64,000 nucleotides of DNA from Chryseobacterium takakiae (lineage in GTDB: Bacteria; Bacteroidota; Bacteroidia; Flavobacteriales; Weeksellaceae), in the NCBI RefSeq assembly GCF_900129385.1, contig NZ_FQVO01000003.1, positions 1 through 64,000 on the forward strand, written 5' to 3'. This document shows positions 34,586 through 44,203 of the stretch, one piece after another (the first letter of the stretch is position 1; every line of letters begins with the position of its first letter). Made by a program: the position numbers and the translations under genes. The notes beneath the pieces are model-generated. The model was not told the DNA's origin, ran no database searches, and was given only the letters and a program-made list of their open reading frames with translations.

Positions 34586-35204
34586 TTTTTATTGTCTCTA
34601 AATTTTCTAAAATTTGTTGATGTAATTCCTCTGCCGAAATATTCTTTATTCCGGCAACCTTAAGATACAGATCTTCGATATTGAAATCATCATTATCGGT
34701 CTCTAAAAATATTTTGTTTAAAGGAGTAATTTTCAAAGTATTTTGCAAAGATAAATTATACAAAACCGCTTTTCCAAAACTCAGGTAAAAATTATTGTTC
34801 AGCAGATCTTCCGCAATACGTTCTTTTTTATTAAAACCATGAATAATCATCGGCTGTTCGGCATATTTCTTAAAAGAAATCACTTCATAAAATTTTCGCA
34901 CACAATGAATGATGACAGGTTTTTTAATACTGTTGGAAATCCTGATCTGTCTCAGAAAAACATCTTCCTGTGTTTTCAGATCGGCTTCTGCAAAAGAATC
35001 CAATCCGCATTCTCCAACAGCAATACAGTTTTCTGTAATATTAGATTCAATCCACTGAAACTGCTTTTCAAGCATTCTGATGTTAATAGCTTTAGGGTGG
35101 ATTCCAATGGAGTACGGAATATCAGTCGGTAAGCTATTCAGGTCCAGATTATAAATTCCGAAAGAAATATCTTTCTTATGATGATGAAAATCAAAAAATT
35201 CCAT
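34578..35204 (-). CDS. TatD-family metal-dependent hydrolase
   Basis: 208 residues from ATG 35204; an in-frame TTG at 35210 is possible but less likely. The first metal motif reads DFHHH (Asp5, His7, His9), the third glutamate is in GECGLDS, a metal-binding His lies in VIIHCVR and another in IHGF, and the final Asp in ETDND. It is shorter than E. coli TatD (about 260) and of the divergent form found in flavobacteria. Predicted DNase or deacylase. Translationally coupled to tcdA. Confidence 0.82.
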   Translation of the reverse strand: MEFFDFHHHKKDISFGIYNLDLNSLPTDIPYSIGIHPKAINIRMLEKQFQWIESNITENCIAVGECGLDSFAEADLKTQEDVFLRQIRISNSIKKPVIIHCVRKFYEVISFKKYAEQPMIIHGFNKKERIAEDLLNNNFYLSFGKAVLYNLSLQNTLKITPLNKIFLETDNDDFNIEDLYLKVAGIKNISAEELHQQILENLETIKNG

Positions 35205-35302
35205 ATTCAAAAATACTATTAATTTACATCTTGCGTAAATTCTTAAACGAACGTTTATAAAATCTGTTAAAAATTTCTTAACTTTACTTCAAAGTGCATT
35301 GC

Positions 35303-35932
35303 ATGAAGAAAAAATTTACAGAAAAACAAATACATATTTTAGACATTGCCGAAGAGCTGATTGCAAAAAAAGGCTACGAGGGTACCTCCGTAAGAGATAT
35401 CTGCTCCAAAGCAAACATCAACGTTGCCATGATCTCCTATTATTTCGGGTCTAAAGAAAAAATGATGTCTTATCTTTATCAGTATCGGGTGCTGAAAACA
35501 AGAGAAAATTTTTCCGAATTTGCAGATACTATTAAAGACGGGAAACCGGAAATGCAAATGAAAGAAATCATCAAGTATATTGTCGCACAGTTGTTTAGGT
35601 ATAATTACTTTCACGGATTTGTTACCCAGGAACTCCGTCATACGGAAAATCTCAAAGATGAGTTAATGGATTTCTATCAGCTGTTTGTCAAAAAACTGGA
35701 TGAAGTGATTAAAAAAGGAGTTACTTCCGGCGTTTTCACCTTTACCCCAAAACCAGAAGATATTCTCACCACCATTATTGGTTCTACTTTATTTGTAATC
35801 CGGAATAGAAATTTTTATGAACTTTATGTTCCTAATAAAAGTGAGGAAACCTATTCCAAAGAAGCCGAAAAAAAAGTAAGAATGAATCTCTTAATGAGTG
35901 TTTTTGCAATTTTGGGATACGCTGCAGACTAA
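35303..35932 (+). CDS. TetR/AcrR-family transcriptional regulator
   Basis: 209 residues from ATG 35303; an in-frame GTG three codons earlier is also possible. The N-terminal helix-turn-helix is classical (AEELIAKKGYEGTSVRDICSKANINVAMISYYFGSKEKM). The C-terminal ligand domain is of no assigned type. It faces bamD 100 nt downstream and diverges from the TatD/tcdA genes; its targets cannot be told. Confidence 0.9.
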   Translation: MKKKFTEKQIHILDIAEELIAKKGYEGTSVRDICSKANINVAMISYYFGSKEKMMSYLYQYRVLKTRENFSEFADTIKDGKPEMQMKEIIKYIVAQLFRYNYFHGFVTQELRHTENLKDELMDFYQLFVKKLDEVIKKGVTSGVFTFTPKPEDILTTIIGSTLFVIRNRNFYELYVPNKSEETYSKEAEKKVRMNLLMSVFAILGYAAD

Positions 35933-35964
35933 AATTACGTTAAATAATCATAAAAAAAAATCTA

Positions 35965-35987
35965 TTGACAAAAAAGTTATATTTTTG
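35965..35987 (+). promoter_or_regulatory. Promoter elements upstream of bamD
   Basis: TATTTTTG at 35980-35987 is a consensus -7 box 48 nt before the start. TTGACA at 35965-35970 is close but leaves only 12 nt, shorter than the flavobacterial optimum. Confidence 0.5.
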
Positions 35988-36035
35988 CAAATTAGTAAAT
36001 CGGCTGTATCATCCGAAAACTGTTGAATTTTTTAT

Positions 36036-37031
36036 ATGAAAAAATATATTTTAGGTCTTTTTGCTGTAGCGGTAGTAGCATCATGCGTAAGCAATCAGGA
36101 AAGAGCAATGAAAAGTGCGGATAAAAATCTCATCTTAAAAACCGCCAATGATAATTTTGCCAAAAAGAAATGGAAAAATGCATTGGCTCTTTATGACAGG
36201 CTTGCCAATTTAGTGGCAGGAACGGATGACTTTCCAAATGTTGCATTTAATACAGCTTATGCCAATTATTACGATAAAAATTTCAGATTAGCAGGAAATC
36301 AGTTTAAAAATTTCGCAGTGAATTTCCCGAAAGATCCGAGAGCTGAAGAAGCAGCATATATGGCCGCTCTCTGTTATTATGAAGGTTCTATGGATTATAA
36401 CCTGGATCAGTCTACTACACAGTCTGCCATCACAGAGCTTCAGGAATTCCTGAATAATTACCCGAATTCGGAAAGATCCAAAAATATCAATACTCTGATT
36501 GATGAGCTGTCTTATAAGCTTGAATTCAAAGCGTATGAAAATGCCAGACAGTACTTCAAAATGGGAGAATACAAAGCAGCTAATGTAGCACTGGAAAATG
36601 TTCTGGAGGACTTCCCGAGTACAAAGCTTCGTCCGCAGATTTATGATTATATCATCAAATCAAGGTATGAGCTGGCTACAAAATCAGTTTATGATCTGAA
36701 AGATGAACGAATTGAAAGCGCATTGGCCTTTACAAGGCAGATCGAAAAAGAAATGCCGAATACGGAACTTGCCAAAACGGCACTTGATATCAGAGAAAAG
36801 CTCGAAAAAGAAAAGAAAGATTTTGTAGTTGTTAAAAAGCAAACCGAAGCCAAAATTGCCGCATTAACCGAAAGACAGAAAAGACTGCAGGCACAAACTG
36901 ATGAGAAGCTTAAAACAGAGCAGCAGATGAAAGATCAGGTAGAGGCGGAAAAGAAAGCAATGCAGATCCAGAGGGATAGTGCAGCAATTAATACACCTCC
37001 TCCGGCAGCCACTTTCAAAATTCAAAGATAA
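36036..37031 (+). CDS. bamD: Outer-membrane protein assembly factor BamD
   Basis: 331 residues. Lipoprotein signal with lipobox VASC. TPR repeats occupy about 30-235 (NALALYDRLANLV, FRLAGNQFKNFAVNFPKDPRAEEAAYMAALCYY, FLNNYPNSERS). The C-terminal ~60 residues are a charged coiled coil followed by a Pro-rich tail, longer than in Proteobacteria. It scaffolds the BAM complex on the periplasmic side of the outer membrane. First gene of the bamD-rpoZ-coaBC-porD-recN run seen in flavobacteria. Confidence 0.93.
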   Translation: MKKYILGLFAVAVVASCVSNQERAMKSADKNLILKTANDNFAKKKWKNALALYDRLANLVAGTDDFPNVAFNTAYANYYDKNFRLAGNQFKNFAVNFPKDPRAEEAAYMAALCYYEGSMDYNLDQSTTQSAITELQEFLNNYPNSERSKNINTLIDELSYKLEFKAYENARQYFKMGEYKAANVALENVLEDFPSTKLRPQIYDYIIKSRYELATKSVYDLKDERIESALAFTRQIEKEMPNTELAKTALDIREKLEKEKKDFVVVKKQTEAKIAALTERQKRLQAQTDEKLKTEQQMKDQVEAEKKAMQIQRDSAAINTPPPAATFKIQR

Positions 37032-37072
37032 TTCGTAAATTTGCGAACTTAAATAAAAATAATATTCTCAAA

Positions 37073-37396
37073 ATGAGTGTAAAAGATACAAAAGCAGAAG
37101 TAAATACCATTACTTACGATAAGGATAAGATTGAAGACAAAGTAGGCTCAATCTACGAAGCGATTGTTATCATGGGAAAAAGGGCAGAGCAGATCAATGC
37201 TGAAATCCGTACGGAACTTCACAATAAGCTTGATGAGTTTGCTGTTCACAATTCTACATTGGAAGAAGTATTCGAAAACAGAGAGCAGATCGAAATCTCT
37301 AAACATTACGAAAAGCTTCCGAAGCCAACTTCCATTGCTATTGAAGAATGGCTGAACGAAGATATTTACTTCAGAAAGACTGAAGAAAGAAAATAA
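37073..37396 (+). CDS. rpoZ: RNA polymerase omega subunit (Bacteroidota type)
   Basis: 107 residues with the omega core SIYEAIVIMGKRAEQIN. Bacteroidota omega is longer than the 80-90-residue form elsewhere and carries an extra acidic C-terminal helix, as here. It binds the beta-prime subunit and assists assembly. It starts 41 nt after bamD and is followed by a terminator-like hairpin. Confidence 0.9.
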   Translation: MSVKDTKAEVNTITYDKDKIEDKVGSIYEAIVIMGKRAEQINAEIRTELHNKLDEFAVHNSTLEEVFENREQIEISKHYEKLPKPTSIAIEEWLNEDIYFRKTEERK

Positions 37397-37420
37397 GAAT
37401 CAGCGTATTTTTTATAAATG

Positions 37421-37454
37421 AAGGTCATAAAGGAAATCTTTTCTTTATGACCTT
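37421..37454 (+). terminator. Hairpin terminator after rpoZ
   Basis: Perfect 12-bp arms (37421-37432 and 37443-37454) with a 10-nt loop, followed by TGTTGTT. Likely attenuating rather than fully stopping transcription before coaBC. Confidence 0.65.
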
Positions 37455-37516
37455 TGTTGTTCGAACAGGTTTGTAAGAAAAAATAAGTAATTTAGTATTC
37501 TTAAAATTTAAATTGA

Positions 37517-38719
37517 ATGAGCCTTTCCGGGAAAAAAATTCTCATCGCGGTCTCTGGAGGAATTGCTGCGTACAAAATTCACTTTCTGATCAGGGATTTT
37601 ATTAAAAAAGGAGCAGAAGTACAGGTTATTATGACACCTGATGCGGAACATTTTGTAACCAAGCTGAGTATTTCCACCCTCTCTAAGAAACCGGTATATT
37701 CAGATTTCTACAGTGACAACGGCACCTGGAACAGCCATGTGGAAATGGCACTTTGGGCAGATGTGATGATTGTTGCGCCTTGTACAGCAGGTACGCTTTC
37801 CAAAATGGTTCATGGGATGTGTGATAATCTTGTTATTGCAACTTATATGTCAGCGAAATGTCCTGTTTTTATTGCTCCCGCAATGGACCTCGATATGTAT
37901 GCGCATCCTTCAACCAAAAGAAATCTCGAACTGGCGGAAAGCTTCGGGCATATTGTAATTCCTGCCGAAACCGGCGAACTGGCAAGTGGACTGAGCGGAC
38001 AGGGAAGAATGTCTGAACCCGCAACCATTGCTCAAACCATTGAAGATTTTTTTGATGTAAATACTAAGAAAACACTCGAAGGGAAAACTATTTTAATTAC
38101 GGCGGGTCCTACTTATGAAGCCATTGATCCTGTACGATTCATCGGGAATCATTCTTCGGGAAAAATGGGATTTTCTCTTGCGGAGGAAGCTTCAAAAAGA
38201 GGGGCAAAGGTCATTTTGATTTCGGGACCAAGTTCTGAGAAACCGATCGGTAAGAATATAGAACTGCATAAAGTGACTTCGGCAAAAGAAATGCTGGCAA
38301 AAGTTTTTGAATTCTATGATACCGTTGATATCGGAATTGCAAGTGCAGCAGTTGCAGATTATGCTCCTAAGGAAGTTGCGAAGGAAAAAATTAAGAAGAG
38401 TGACGACAGCTTAACCATCGAACTGGTTAAAAACCCGGATATTCTTAAAACCATGGGCGAGAAGAAAACGCGGCAGTTTTTAGTTGGTTTTGCCCTTGAA
38501 ACCCAGAATGAAGAAGAAAACGCCAAAGCAAAATTCGAAAAGAAAAATCTGGATATGATTGTTTTGAATTCCTTGCGTGATGAAGGTGCCGGATTTAAGA
38601 ACGATACCAATAAAATAAAAATATTTACCAGCACGGAGAAGAAAGAGTTTGATCTGAAATCTAAAGAAGATGTCGCTAAAGATATTCTGGATTGTATTGA
38701 AGCTCAGATTTTAAAATAA
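37517..38719 (+). CDS. coaBC: Bifunctional CoaBC (phosphopantothenate-cysteine ligase / decarboxylase)
   Basis: 400 residues. N-terminal CoaC flavodoxin-like half (1-180): SGGIAAYK, the active-site His in WNSHVEMALWAD, and PAMDLDMY. C-terminal CoaB half (190-400): ITAGPTYEAIDPVRFIGNHSSGKMG, and the AAVADYAP and KNPDIL motifs of the CTP-dependent ligase. It makes 4'-phosphopantetheine for coenzyme A. Full length. Confidence 0.95.
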   Translation: MSLSGKKILIAVSGGIAAYKIHFLIRDFIKKGAEVQVIMTPDAEHFVTKLSISTLSKKPVYSDFYSDNGTWNSHVEMALWADVMIVAPCTAGTLSKMVHGMCDNLVIATYMSAKCPVFIAPAMDLDMYAHPSTKRNLELAESFGHIVIPAETGELASGLSGQGRMSEPATIAQTIEDFFDVNTKKTLEGKTILITAGPTYEAIDPVRFIGNHSSGKMGFSLAEEASKRGAKVILISGPSSEKPIGKNIELHKVTSAKEMLAKVFEFYDTVDIGIASAAVADYAPKEVAKEKIKKSDDSLTIELVKNPDILKTMGEKKTRQFLVGFALETQNEEENAKAKFEKKNLDMIVLNSLRDEGAGFKNDTNKIKIFTSTEKKEFDLKSKEDVAKDILDCIEAQILK

Positions 38720-38756
38720 TTTTAATAAATTTCCGTTCTCAATCTTTACTATAAAA

Positions 38757-39665
38757 ATGAAAAAATTTTTAAGCATATTTTTAATTCTGTTTTTATTCAG
38801 CCAAAGTTTCTCCCAGGAATTGCTGGCTACCGTGCAGGTGAATGCCCAACAACTGGGCGGAAGTAACCAATCTGCATACAAAGCACTGGAAAAAAGTCTG
38901 CGAGACTTTATCAACAATACAAGCTGGACAGGAAAAAGACTTCAGAACTTTGAAAAGATAAAATCAAATTTTGCGATCGTCATCAGCGAGAGAGACGGAA
39001 ACCGGTTCAGAGGAAGCATCGTGGTACAGGCGGTTCGCCCGGTATATAACACCACTTATGAATCTCCGCTTCTCAATCTTCAGGATCAGCGTTTTTCCTT
39101 CGATTATGTGGAAAATGAAAATCTTATTTTCAACGAAAGACAGTTTTCGGGGAAAAATCTTATTGATGTGATCAGCTTTTATGTTTATGTGATCTTAGGA
39201 GTTGATGCAGACAGTTTTCAGTCGATGGCAGGAACGCAATGGTTTCAGAAAGCCCAGCAAATTGCCCAGAACGGAGAATCTCAGAATACGTACGATGGAT
39301 GGAAGCAGATTAATGAACCGAGAAGCCGTTCTATTTTAATTAAAGAAATCATGAGCCCGAACTGGAGCCAGCTGCGCGCAACCATCTATTCTTATCACAG
39401 AGCAGGACTTGATAATCTTTTTAATCAGGATCAGACTGCGGCCAAAAAAGTGATTTTTGATGCTTTAATGCAGTTAAGACAATACGAAAACTCTTTCCAG
39501 CAGGCTTATTTCTTTAACCTTTTTATGGATACGAAGGCCGATGAGATCTTTAATATCTTTAATTCCGGGAACAACGGAGGGATCGTTTTGGCAGATCTGA
39601 AAAATGAATTGATCATACTTTCTCCTAAAAGCACAGAATCCCGCTGGAACAAATGGAAACAATAA
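38757..39665 (+). CDS. porD: Type IX secretion protein PorD (DUF4835)
   Basis: 302 residues, signal peptide MKKFLSIFLILFLFSQSFSQ. Conserved segments include ELLATVQVNAQQLGGSNQ, SFYVYVILGVDADSF and EPRSRSILIKEIMSPNW, which I associate with DUF4835. In Porphyromonas the family member PorD is required for type IX secretion (gliding/gingipain export). 37 nt after coaBC and 65 nt before recN, the usual flavobacterial order. Confidence 0.85.
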   Translation: MKKFLSIFLILFLFSQSFSQELLATVQVNAQQLGGSNQSAYKALEKSLRDFINNTSWTGKRLQNFEKIKSNFAIVISERDGNRFRGSIVVQAVRPVYNTTYESPLLNLQDQRFSFDYVENENLIFNERQFSGKNLIDVISFYVYVILGVDADSFQSMAGTQWFQKAQQIAQNGESQNTYDGWKQINEPRSRSILIKEIMSPNWSQLRATIYSYHRAGLDNLFNQDQTAAKKVIFDALMQLRQYENSFQQAYFFNLFMDTKADEIFNIFNSGNNGGIVLADLKNELIILSPKSTESRWNKWKQ

Positions 39666-39672
39666 TCTTCAC

Positions 39673-39703
39673 TTGAATCCTGAAATCTAATGTTCTATAT
39701 TTG
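39673..39703 (+). promoter_or_regulatory. Promoter of recN
   Basis: TTG at 39673-39675, 20-nt spacer, TATATTTG at 39696-39703; the start codon is 27 nt downstream. Confidence 0.6.
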
Positions 39704-39730
39704 CAATAGCTAAAGTAACCGCTATTATCA

Positions 39731-41380
39731 ATGCTTTCGAGAATATATATTAAAAATTTTGCCCTTATTGATACCCTTGAAGTATCAATACACAACGGTC
39801 TTCAGGTGATCACCGGGGAAACCGGTGCCGGGAAATCTATTATTTTGGGGGCTTTGCGACTGATCCTCGGAGAGAGGGCAGATGTAAAATCGATCTCAAA
39901 AGCAGAAGAAAAAAGCATCGTTGAGACCGAATTTGCTTTAAATAATCAGTTCAAAAAATTCTTTATCGAAAATGATCTGGATTATGAGCATCAGACCATC
40001 ATCCGGAGAGAAATTTTGCCATCCGGAAAATCAAGGGCATTTATTAATGATGTTCCGGTCACCCTGGATGTTTTAAAAGAATTATCTTCTCAGCTGATTG
40101 ATATTCATTCTCAGTTTGAGACTTCCAACCTTTTTACCGCAGAATACCAATTCAAAATTATTGACGGACTTTCTGAAAACAAACAGATCATTCACGATTA
40201 TCAGAATGAATTTTCGGATTTTCAAAGTCTGAAAATACAACTTAGAAAACTTCAGACACAGCTTTCGGAAACCAATAAGGAAAGCGATTATAAAACCTTT
40301 TTGCTGAATGAGCTCGAAGAGCTCCACCTGGACGATGTAGATTATGAAGAACTGCAGAACCAGCTTTCCATTCAGGAAAATGCAGAGATGATTTCCGATA
40401 ATCTGGCTCAGGTATTGTCAAGGTTTCATCAGGAAGAGGTAGGGATTTTTTCATTTTTTAACGAAGCTAAAAACAAACTCTCCAGAATTGCAGAAGTATC
40501 TGCTAGCTTTGCAGAGCTTGATGAAAGACTGGAAGCTTCTTTTGTTGAGCTGAAAGATATCATTTCCGAACTGGAAGATGAGGCAGAAAATATTGAAGTC
40601 AACCCGGAAAATCTATTTTTATTAATCGAATTAAATAACAGAATCAACAGTCTCTTTGTAAAGCATAATGTTGCTGATGTTTCGGGATTAAAAGAAATCA
40701 GGGATCAGCTGTCAGGAGAGCAGCAGGGTGCATCTGAGCTGGAATCTCAGATTGAAGAGATTCAAACGAATATTGCTAAAAAAGAAAAGACGCTTCAGGC
40801 TTTAGCCGGTACCTTATCAAAAAACAGAAAAAAACACATTCCTGTCTTTATTCAAAAAGCAGAAGCTTTACTCAAAAAATTAGGTCTTGAGAAAGCCAGA
40901 GTAGATATTGAATTGCAGGATGCTGCAGATTTTAATCAGTTCGGGAAAGAAAATATCCAGCTCTTGTTTCAGGCGAATTCCGGTTTTCCTTTAAAACCTA
41001 TTCAGACTGCTATTTCGGGAGGTGAAAGATCGAGGGTGATGCTGGCTGTGAAAAAGATTATTGCCGAAAGTGATGAGCTTCCAACTTTAATTTTAGACGA
41101 AATCGATACCGGAGTTTCCGGGAAGGTAGCCGAAGAGATCGGAAATCTGATGCGTGAAATGTCTGCCGATATGCAGCTGATCGTCATTTCTCATCTCGCA
41201 CAGGTTGCCGCAAAAGGAAATAACAACTATAAAGTGGTAAAGCAGGATGTGGCCGGAAGAACACAATCCACCATCGTTCCTTTAAGTGAAGAAGAGAAAC
41301 TCAACGAAATAGCACAGCTTCTTTCCGGAAGTAAGATCACAGAAGCTGCCTTGGCGCAGGCTAAAGAATTAATAGGGTAA
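39731..41380 (+). CDS. recN: DNA repair protein RecN
   Basis: 549 residues, SMC-like. Walker A GETGAGKSI 29-37, a long central coiled coil (about 155-370), the ABC-type signature SGGERSRVMLAVKK and Walker B LILDEIDTGVSG. It acts in double-strand-break repair, tethering DNA ends. Full length, own promoter and terminator. Confidence 0.96.
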   Translation: MLSRIYIKNFALIDTLEVSIHNGLQVITGETGAGKSIILGALRLILGERADVKSISKAEEKSIVETEFALNNQFKKFFIENDLDYEHQTIIRREILPSGKSRAFINDVPVTLDVLKELSSQLIDIHSQFETSNLFTAEYQFKIIDGLSENKQIIHDYQNEFSDFQSLKIQLRKLQTQLSETNKESDYKTFLLNELEELHLDDVDYEELQNQLSIQENAEMISDNLAQVLSRFHQEEVGIFSFFNEAKNKLSRIAEVSASFAELDERLEASFVELKDIISELEDEAENIEVNPENLFLLIELNNRINSLFVKHNVADVSGLKEIRDQLSGEQQGASELESQIEEIQTNIAKKEKTLQALAGTLSKNRKKHIPVFIQKAEALLKKLGLEKARVDIELQDAADFNQFGKENIQLLFQANSGFPLKPIQTAISGGERSRVMLAVKKIIAESDELPTLILDEIDTGVSGKVAEEIGNLMREMSADMQLIVISHLAQVAAKGNNNYKVVKQDVAGRTQSTIVPLSEEEKLNEIAQLLSGSKITEAALAQAKELIG

Positions 41381-41400
41381 TTTTTTAATACATAGAATAG

Positions 41401-41431
41401 AAGACTTTCGGATTTTCGGAAGTCTTTTTTT
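41401..41431 (+). terminator. Terminator of recN
   Basis: AAGACTT (41401-41407) pairs with AAGTCTT (41420-41426) and is followed by a long T run. Confidence 0.88.
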
Positions 41432-41914
41432 CAACTTGATTTGTCAATCCTGAAAGGATTTGAATTATCCCGCTGATTACACAGATTTCACTTATTACAA
41501 ATTACATAGGTCAGCTTTGCGATGACAATAGTTAATAATAACTTTCTTTCAGTCAGTCTTAAAATGAATTTAAATCTACTCAGATGTTAAGTAATTTAAA
41601 ACAGGTTTGCTTTGACGAAAGCAAAACGACAGCTCTTTAAAGCCCTGTTTACATTTAAAATTTATTTTTACCATTAAGGCATTAAGCTCCTAAAGATTAA
41701 ACTTAATAAATATCAATTTATTGATTGCTTAATTATTATCAGTTTAACTCACTTACATTCTTAATGTTAATTTTAAGAATAAACTAAGTTTATTTTAATC
41801 TAAAAATTAAGAAAGAAGTTATAAAAATGTATTAAGTAAAATTTAAAAGCGCTCTTAAAGTTAAAAACTGTAACAATTGTATCTTTATACAAACTAATGT
41901 AATAAAAGATAACT
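41432..41914. other. Gene-free region with a nested hairpin structure
   Basis: 480 bp without a plausible gene. Near 41470-41492 a word typical of degenerate Bacteroidota interspersed repeats appears (CGCTGATTACACAGATTTCA). At 41598-41649, AAACAGG pairs with CCTGTTT and encloses an 8-bp perfect hairpin (41605-41612 with 41617-41624) and a weaker one. The last 60 bp contain a TATCTTTA box (41880-41887) close to the -7 consensus, presumably serving the ABC permease gene. Confidence 0.5.
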
Positions 41915-43381
41915 ATGTTTATAAAATTCCTGAAATTAGAGTTCAAAAGTTTTTTTCGAGGAAGTTCTTTAGGAATCAACCTTGCGATGAAAATTCTTCG
42001 CTTTATCGGAATTCTCTATTTTATGGCATGCCTTGTGGGAGGAGCATTTGGCGCATTCTTTTACATTCAGGAGGAAATGCATCAGAACCCGATACAAGTG
42101 GTTTCAAGATTTATGATCGCAGCCTGGGCGGTTGATTTGATTGTGAAATACATCTGGCAGGAATTGCCCACCCAAAACATTAAGCCTTTTCTTACCCTTA
42201 ATATTCCTAAGAAGACGCTGGTGAATTATATGATGGGGAAAACTTTTCTATCTGCATTCAGCTGGCTGAATTCCCTGTTTCTGATCACCTTTGCCATAAT
42301 CGCCCTATTCAATGGATACAATGCAACGGGTGTTATAGCATGGATGGTAGGAATTTCCCTGTTGTTTTATTTGAATAATTTTATCAATATCCTTTTCAAC
42401 GATAAAGAAATTGTTGCCATTGTTGTTGGCTGTATCTTTACGGGAGTGGCAGCATTAGCGTATTATAATATTGTTCCTGTTCTGGATTATTCTGAGAAAT
42501 TCTTCTATAGCTTTTATGAGAGACCCTATTTTGTAGTAATTTCCGTTATATTATTTTCCGCTTTATGGAAAATCTGTTTCAGTCATATCCGAAAGGTATT
42601 TTATCTGGATCAGGGACTGGAAGCTAAAAAAGAAGTCGGGAAAACAGAAAATATTACGTTCCTGAATAAATACGGAGCCATTGGAACATTCATCAACAAT
42701 GATATTAAATTGCTGAAGCGGAATAAAGTTACCAAAGGAATTGTATGGGGAAGCTTCCTGTTTCTTTTTTACGGATTACTGATGTTCTCTTCACCTATTT
42801 ATAAAACACCGGCCATGATGATGTTCATGGGATTGTTTGTAACGGGAGGCTTTCAGTTTATGTTCGGACAGCGGGTTCCCGCTTTCGACAGTTCTTATTA
42901 TCCGTTAATGATGACCCTTAATGTGCCTTACAAAGAATATCTGAAAGCAAAATGGTGGCTGATGAATATTGTAACAGGTTTTTCGATCATTCTGGCGTTG
43001 TGTTATGTCTATTTCGGATGGGATATGTACCTTACCTTTTTTGCAGCGGGAATTTATAACATTGGCGTTAATTCTCAGTTTACACTCTGGTCTGGTGCAT
43101 TCAACAAAATGCAGATTGACCTGAATGCCAAAGAAAAAAGATTCGGGCAGAAAAACAGCTTTAATATGAAATCCCTGCTGCTGCTGATTCCTAAATTGTT
43201 CTTACCGATGGCCGTGTTTGCGATCGTAAAATATTCTCTTGGAATTGAGGCCGGCGTGATAAGTATTGCTGTTTTGGGATTAATAGGATTTTTACTGAGA
43301 GAAAAAATATTCGAGATTATCGTGAAACATTATAAGGTAGAAAAATACAGTACATTAGAAGCATTCAAAAATAAAGATTAA
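41915..43381 (+). CDS. ABC transporter permease (DUF5687 type)
   Basis: 488 residues with about ten to twelve hydrophobic segments. Conserved features are FIKFLKLEFKSFFRGSSLG at the N-terminus and a long LPKLFLPMAVFAIVKY helix near the C-terminus, as in flavobacterial DUF5687 proteins. Its stop is 1 nt before the ATPase gene start, so the two form an exporter pair of unknown substrate. Confidence 0.85.
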   Translation: MFIKFLKLEFKSFFRGSSLGINLAMKILRFIGILYFMACLVGGAFGAFFYIQEEMHQNPIQVVSRFMIAAWAVDLIVKYIWQELPTQNIKPFLTLNIPKKTLVNYMMGKTFLSAFSWLNSLFLITFAIIALFNGYNATGVIAWMVGISLLFYLNNFINILFNDKEIVAIVVGCIFTGVAALAYYNIVPVLDYSEKFFYSFYERPYFVVISVILFSALWKICFSHIRKVFYLDQGLEAKKEVGKTENITFLNKYGAIGTFINNDIKLLKRNKVTKGIVWGSFLFLFYGLLMFSSPIYKTPAMMMFMGLFVTGGFQFMFGQRVPAFDSSYYPLMMTLNVPYKEYLKAKWWLMNIVTGFSIILALCYVYFGWDMYLTFFAAGIYNIGVNSQFTLWSGAFNKMQIDLNAKEKRFGQKNSFNMKSLLLLIPKLFLPMAVFAIVKYSLGIEAGVISIAVLGLIGFLLREKIFEIIVKHYKVEKYSTLEAFKNKD

Positions 43382-43382
43382 T

Positions 43383-44117
43383 ATGATCACAATTAATAAT
43401 TTAACAAAAACATACGGCAAAGCAACCGTTTTAAATATAGAACATCTTGAAATTCCGAATGGTGAAACATTTGGCCTGGTAGGAAACAACGGTGCCGGAA
43501 AAACCACGCTGTTCAGTCTGATGCTGGATCTCATTCAGGCAACAACAGGATATGTAAGCATCGATGGCATCAAAGTACACGAATCTGAAGCTTGGAAAAA
43601 TAAAGTTTCTGCTTTTGTAGACGATTCTTTCCTGATCGGTTATCTTACGCCGGAAGAGTATTTCTACTTTATCGGAGAGCTAAGAGGCCAAAACAAAGCT
43701 TCTGTTGATGAGTTTTTAAAACAGTTTCATGATCTTTTCAGCGGTGAAATTTTAAACTCCGGGAAATATGTCCGTGACCTTTCTAAAGGAAACCAGAAAA
43801 AAGTGGGAATTGTTGGAGCCATTATCGGAAATCCTGAAATTATCATTCTGGATGAGCCTTTTGCCAATCTTGATCCTTCCACGCAGATCAAGCTTAAAAA
43901 CCTCATCAAAGAACTATCAAAACAGGAGGGCGTTACGTTCCTCATCTCCAGTCACGATCTTTCGCACACAACGGAAGTGTGTAACAGAATTGTTGTTGTA
44001 AATAAAGGCCAGCTGGTGAAAGATATCCAAACCAATCCTGAAACGCTGAAAGATTTGGAACAATATTTTGCGGATCAGATTTCGAGTCCGGCTGAAAGTA
44101 TAAATAATCCGGTTTAA
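43383..44117 (+). CDS. ABC transporter ATP-binding protein
   Basis: 244 residues with Walker A GNNGAGKTTLF, signature LSKGNQKKVGI, Walker B IIILDEPFANLDP and the switch His in ISSHDLSH. Closest to CcmA/BcrA-type exporter ATPases. Pairs with the DUF5687 permease just upstream. Confidence 0.93.
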   Translation: MITINNLTKTYGKATVLNIEHLEIPNGETFGLVGNNGAGKTTLFSLMLDLIQATTGYVSIDGIKVHESEAWKNKVSAFVDDSFLIGYLTPEEYFYFIGELRGQNKASVDEFLKQFHDLFSGEILNSGKYVRDLSKGNQKKVGIVGAIIGNPEIIILDEPFANLDPSTQIKLKNLIKELSKQEGVTFLISSHDLSHTTEVCNRIVVVNKGQLVKDIQTNPETLKDLEQYFADQISSPAESINNPV

Positions 44118-44203
44118 TAGATATTAGCAATATCTCAGATTTAAAAATTATTTGCCTGTATTTGTGGTACATGAATTAATTTTGTTCTGCTAAAATTTAA
44201 TGT

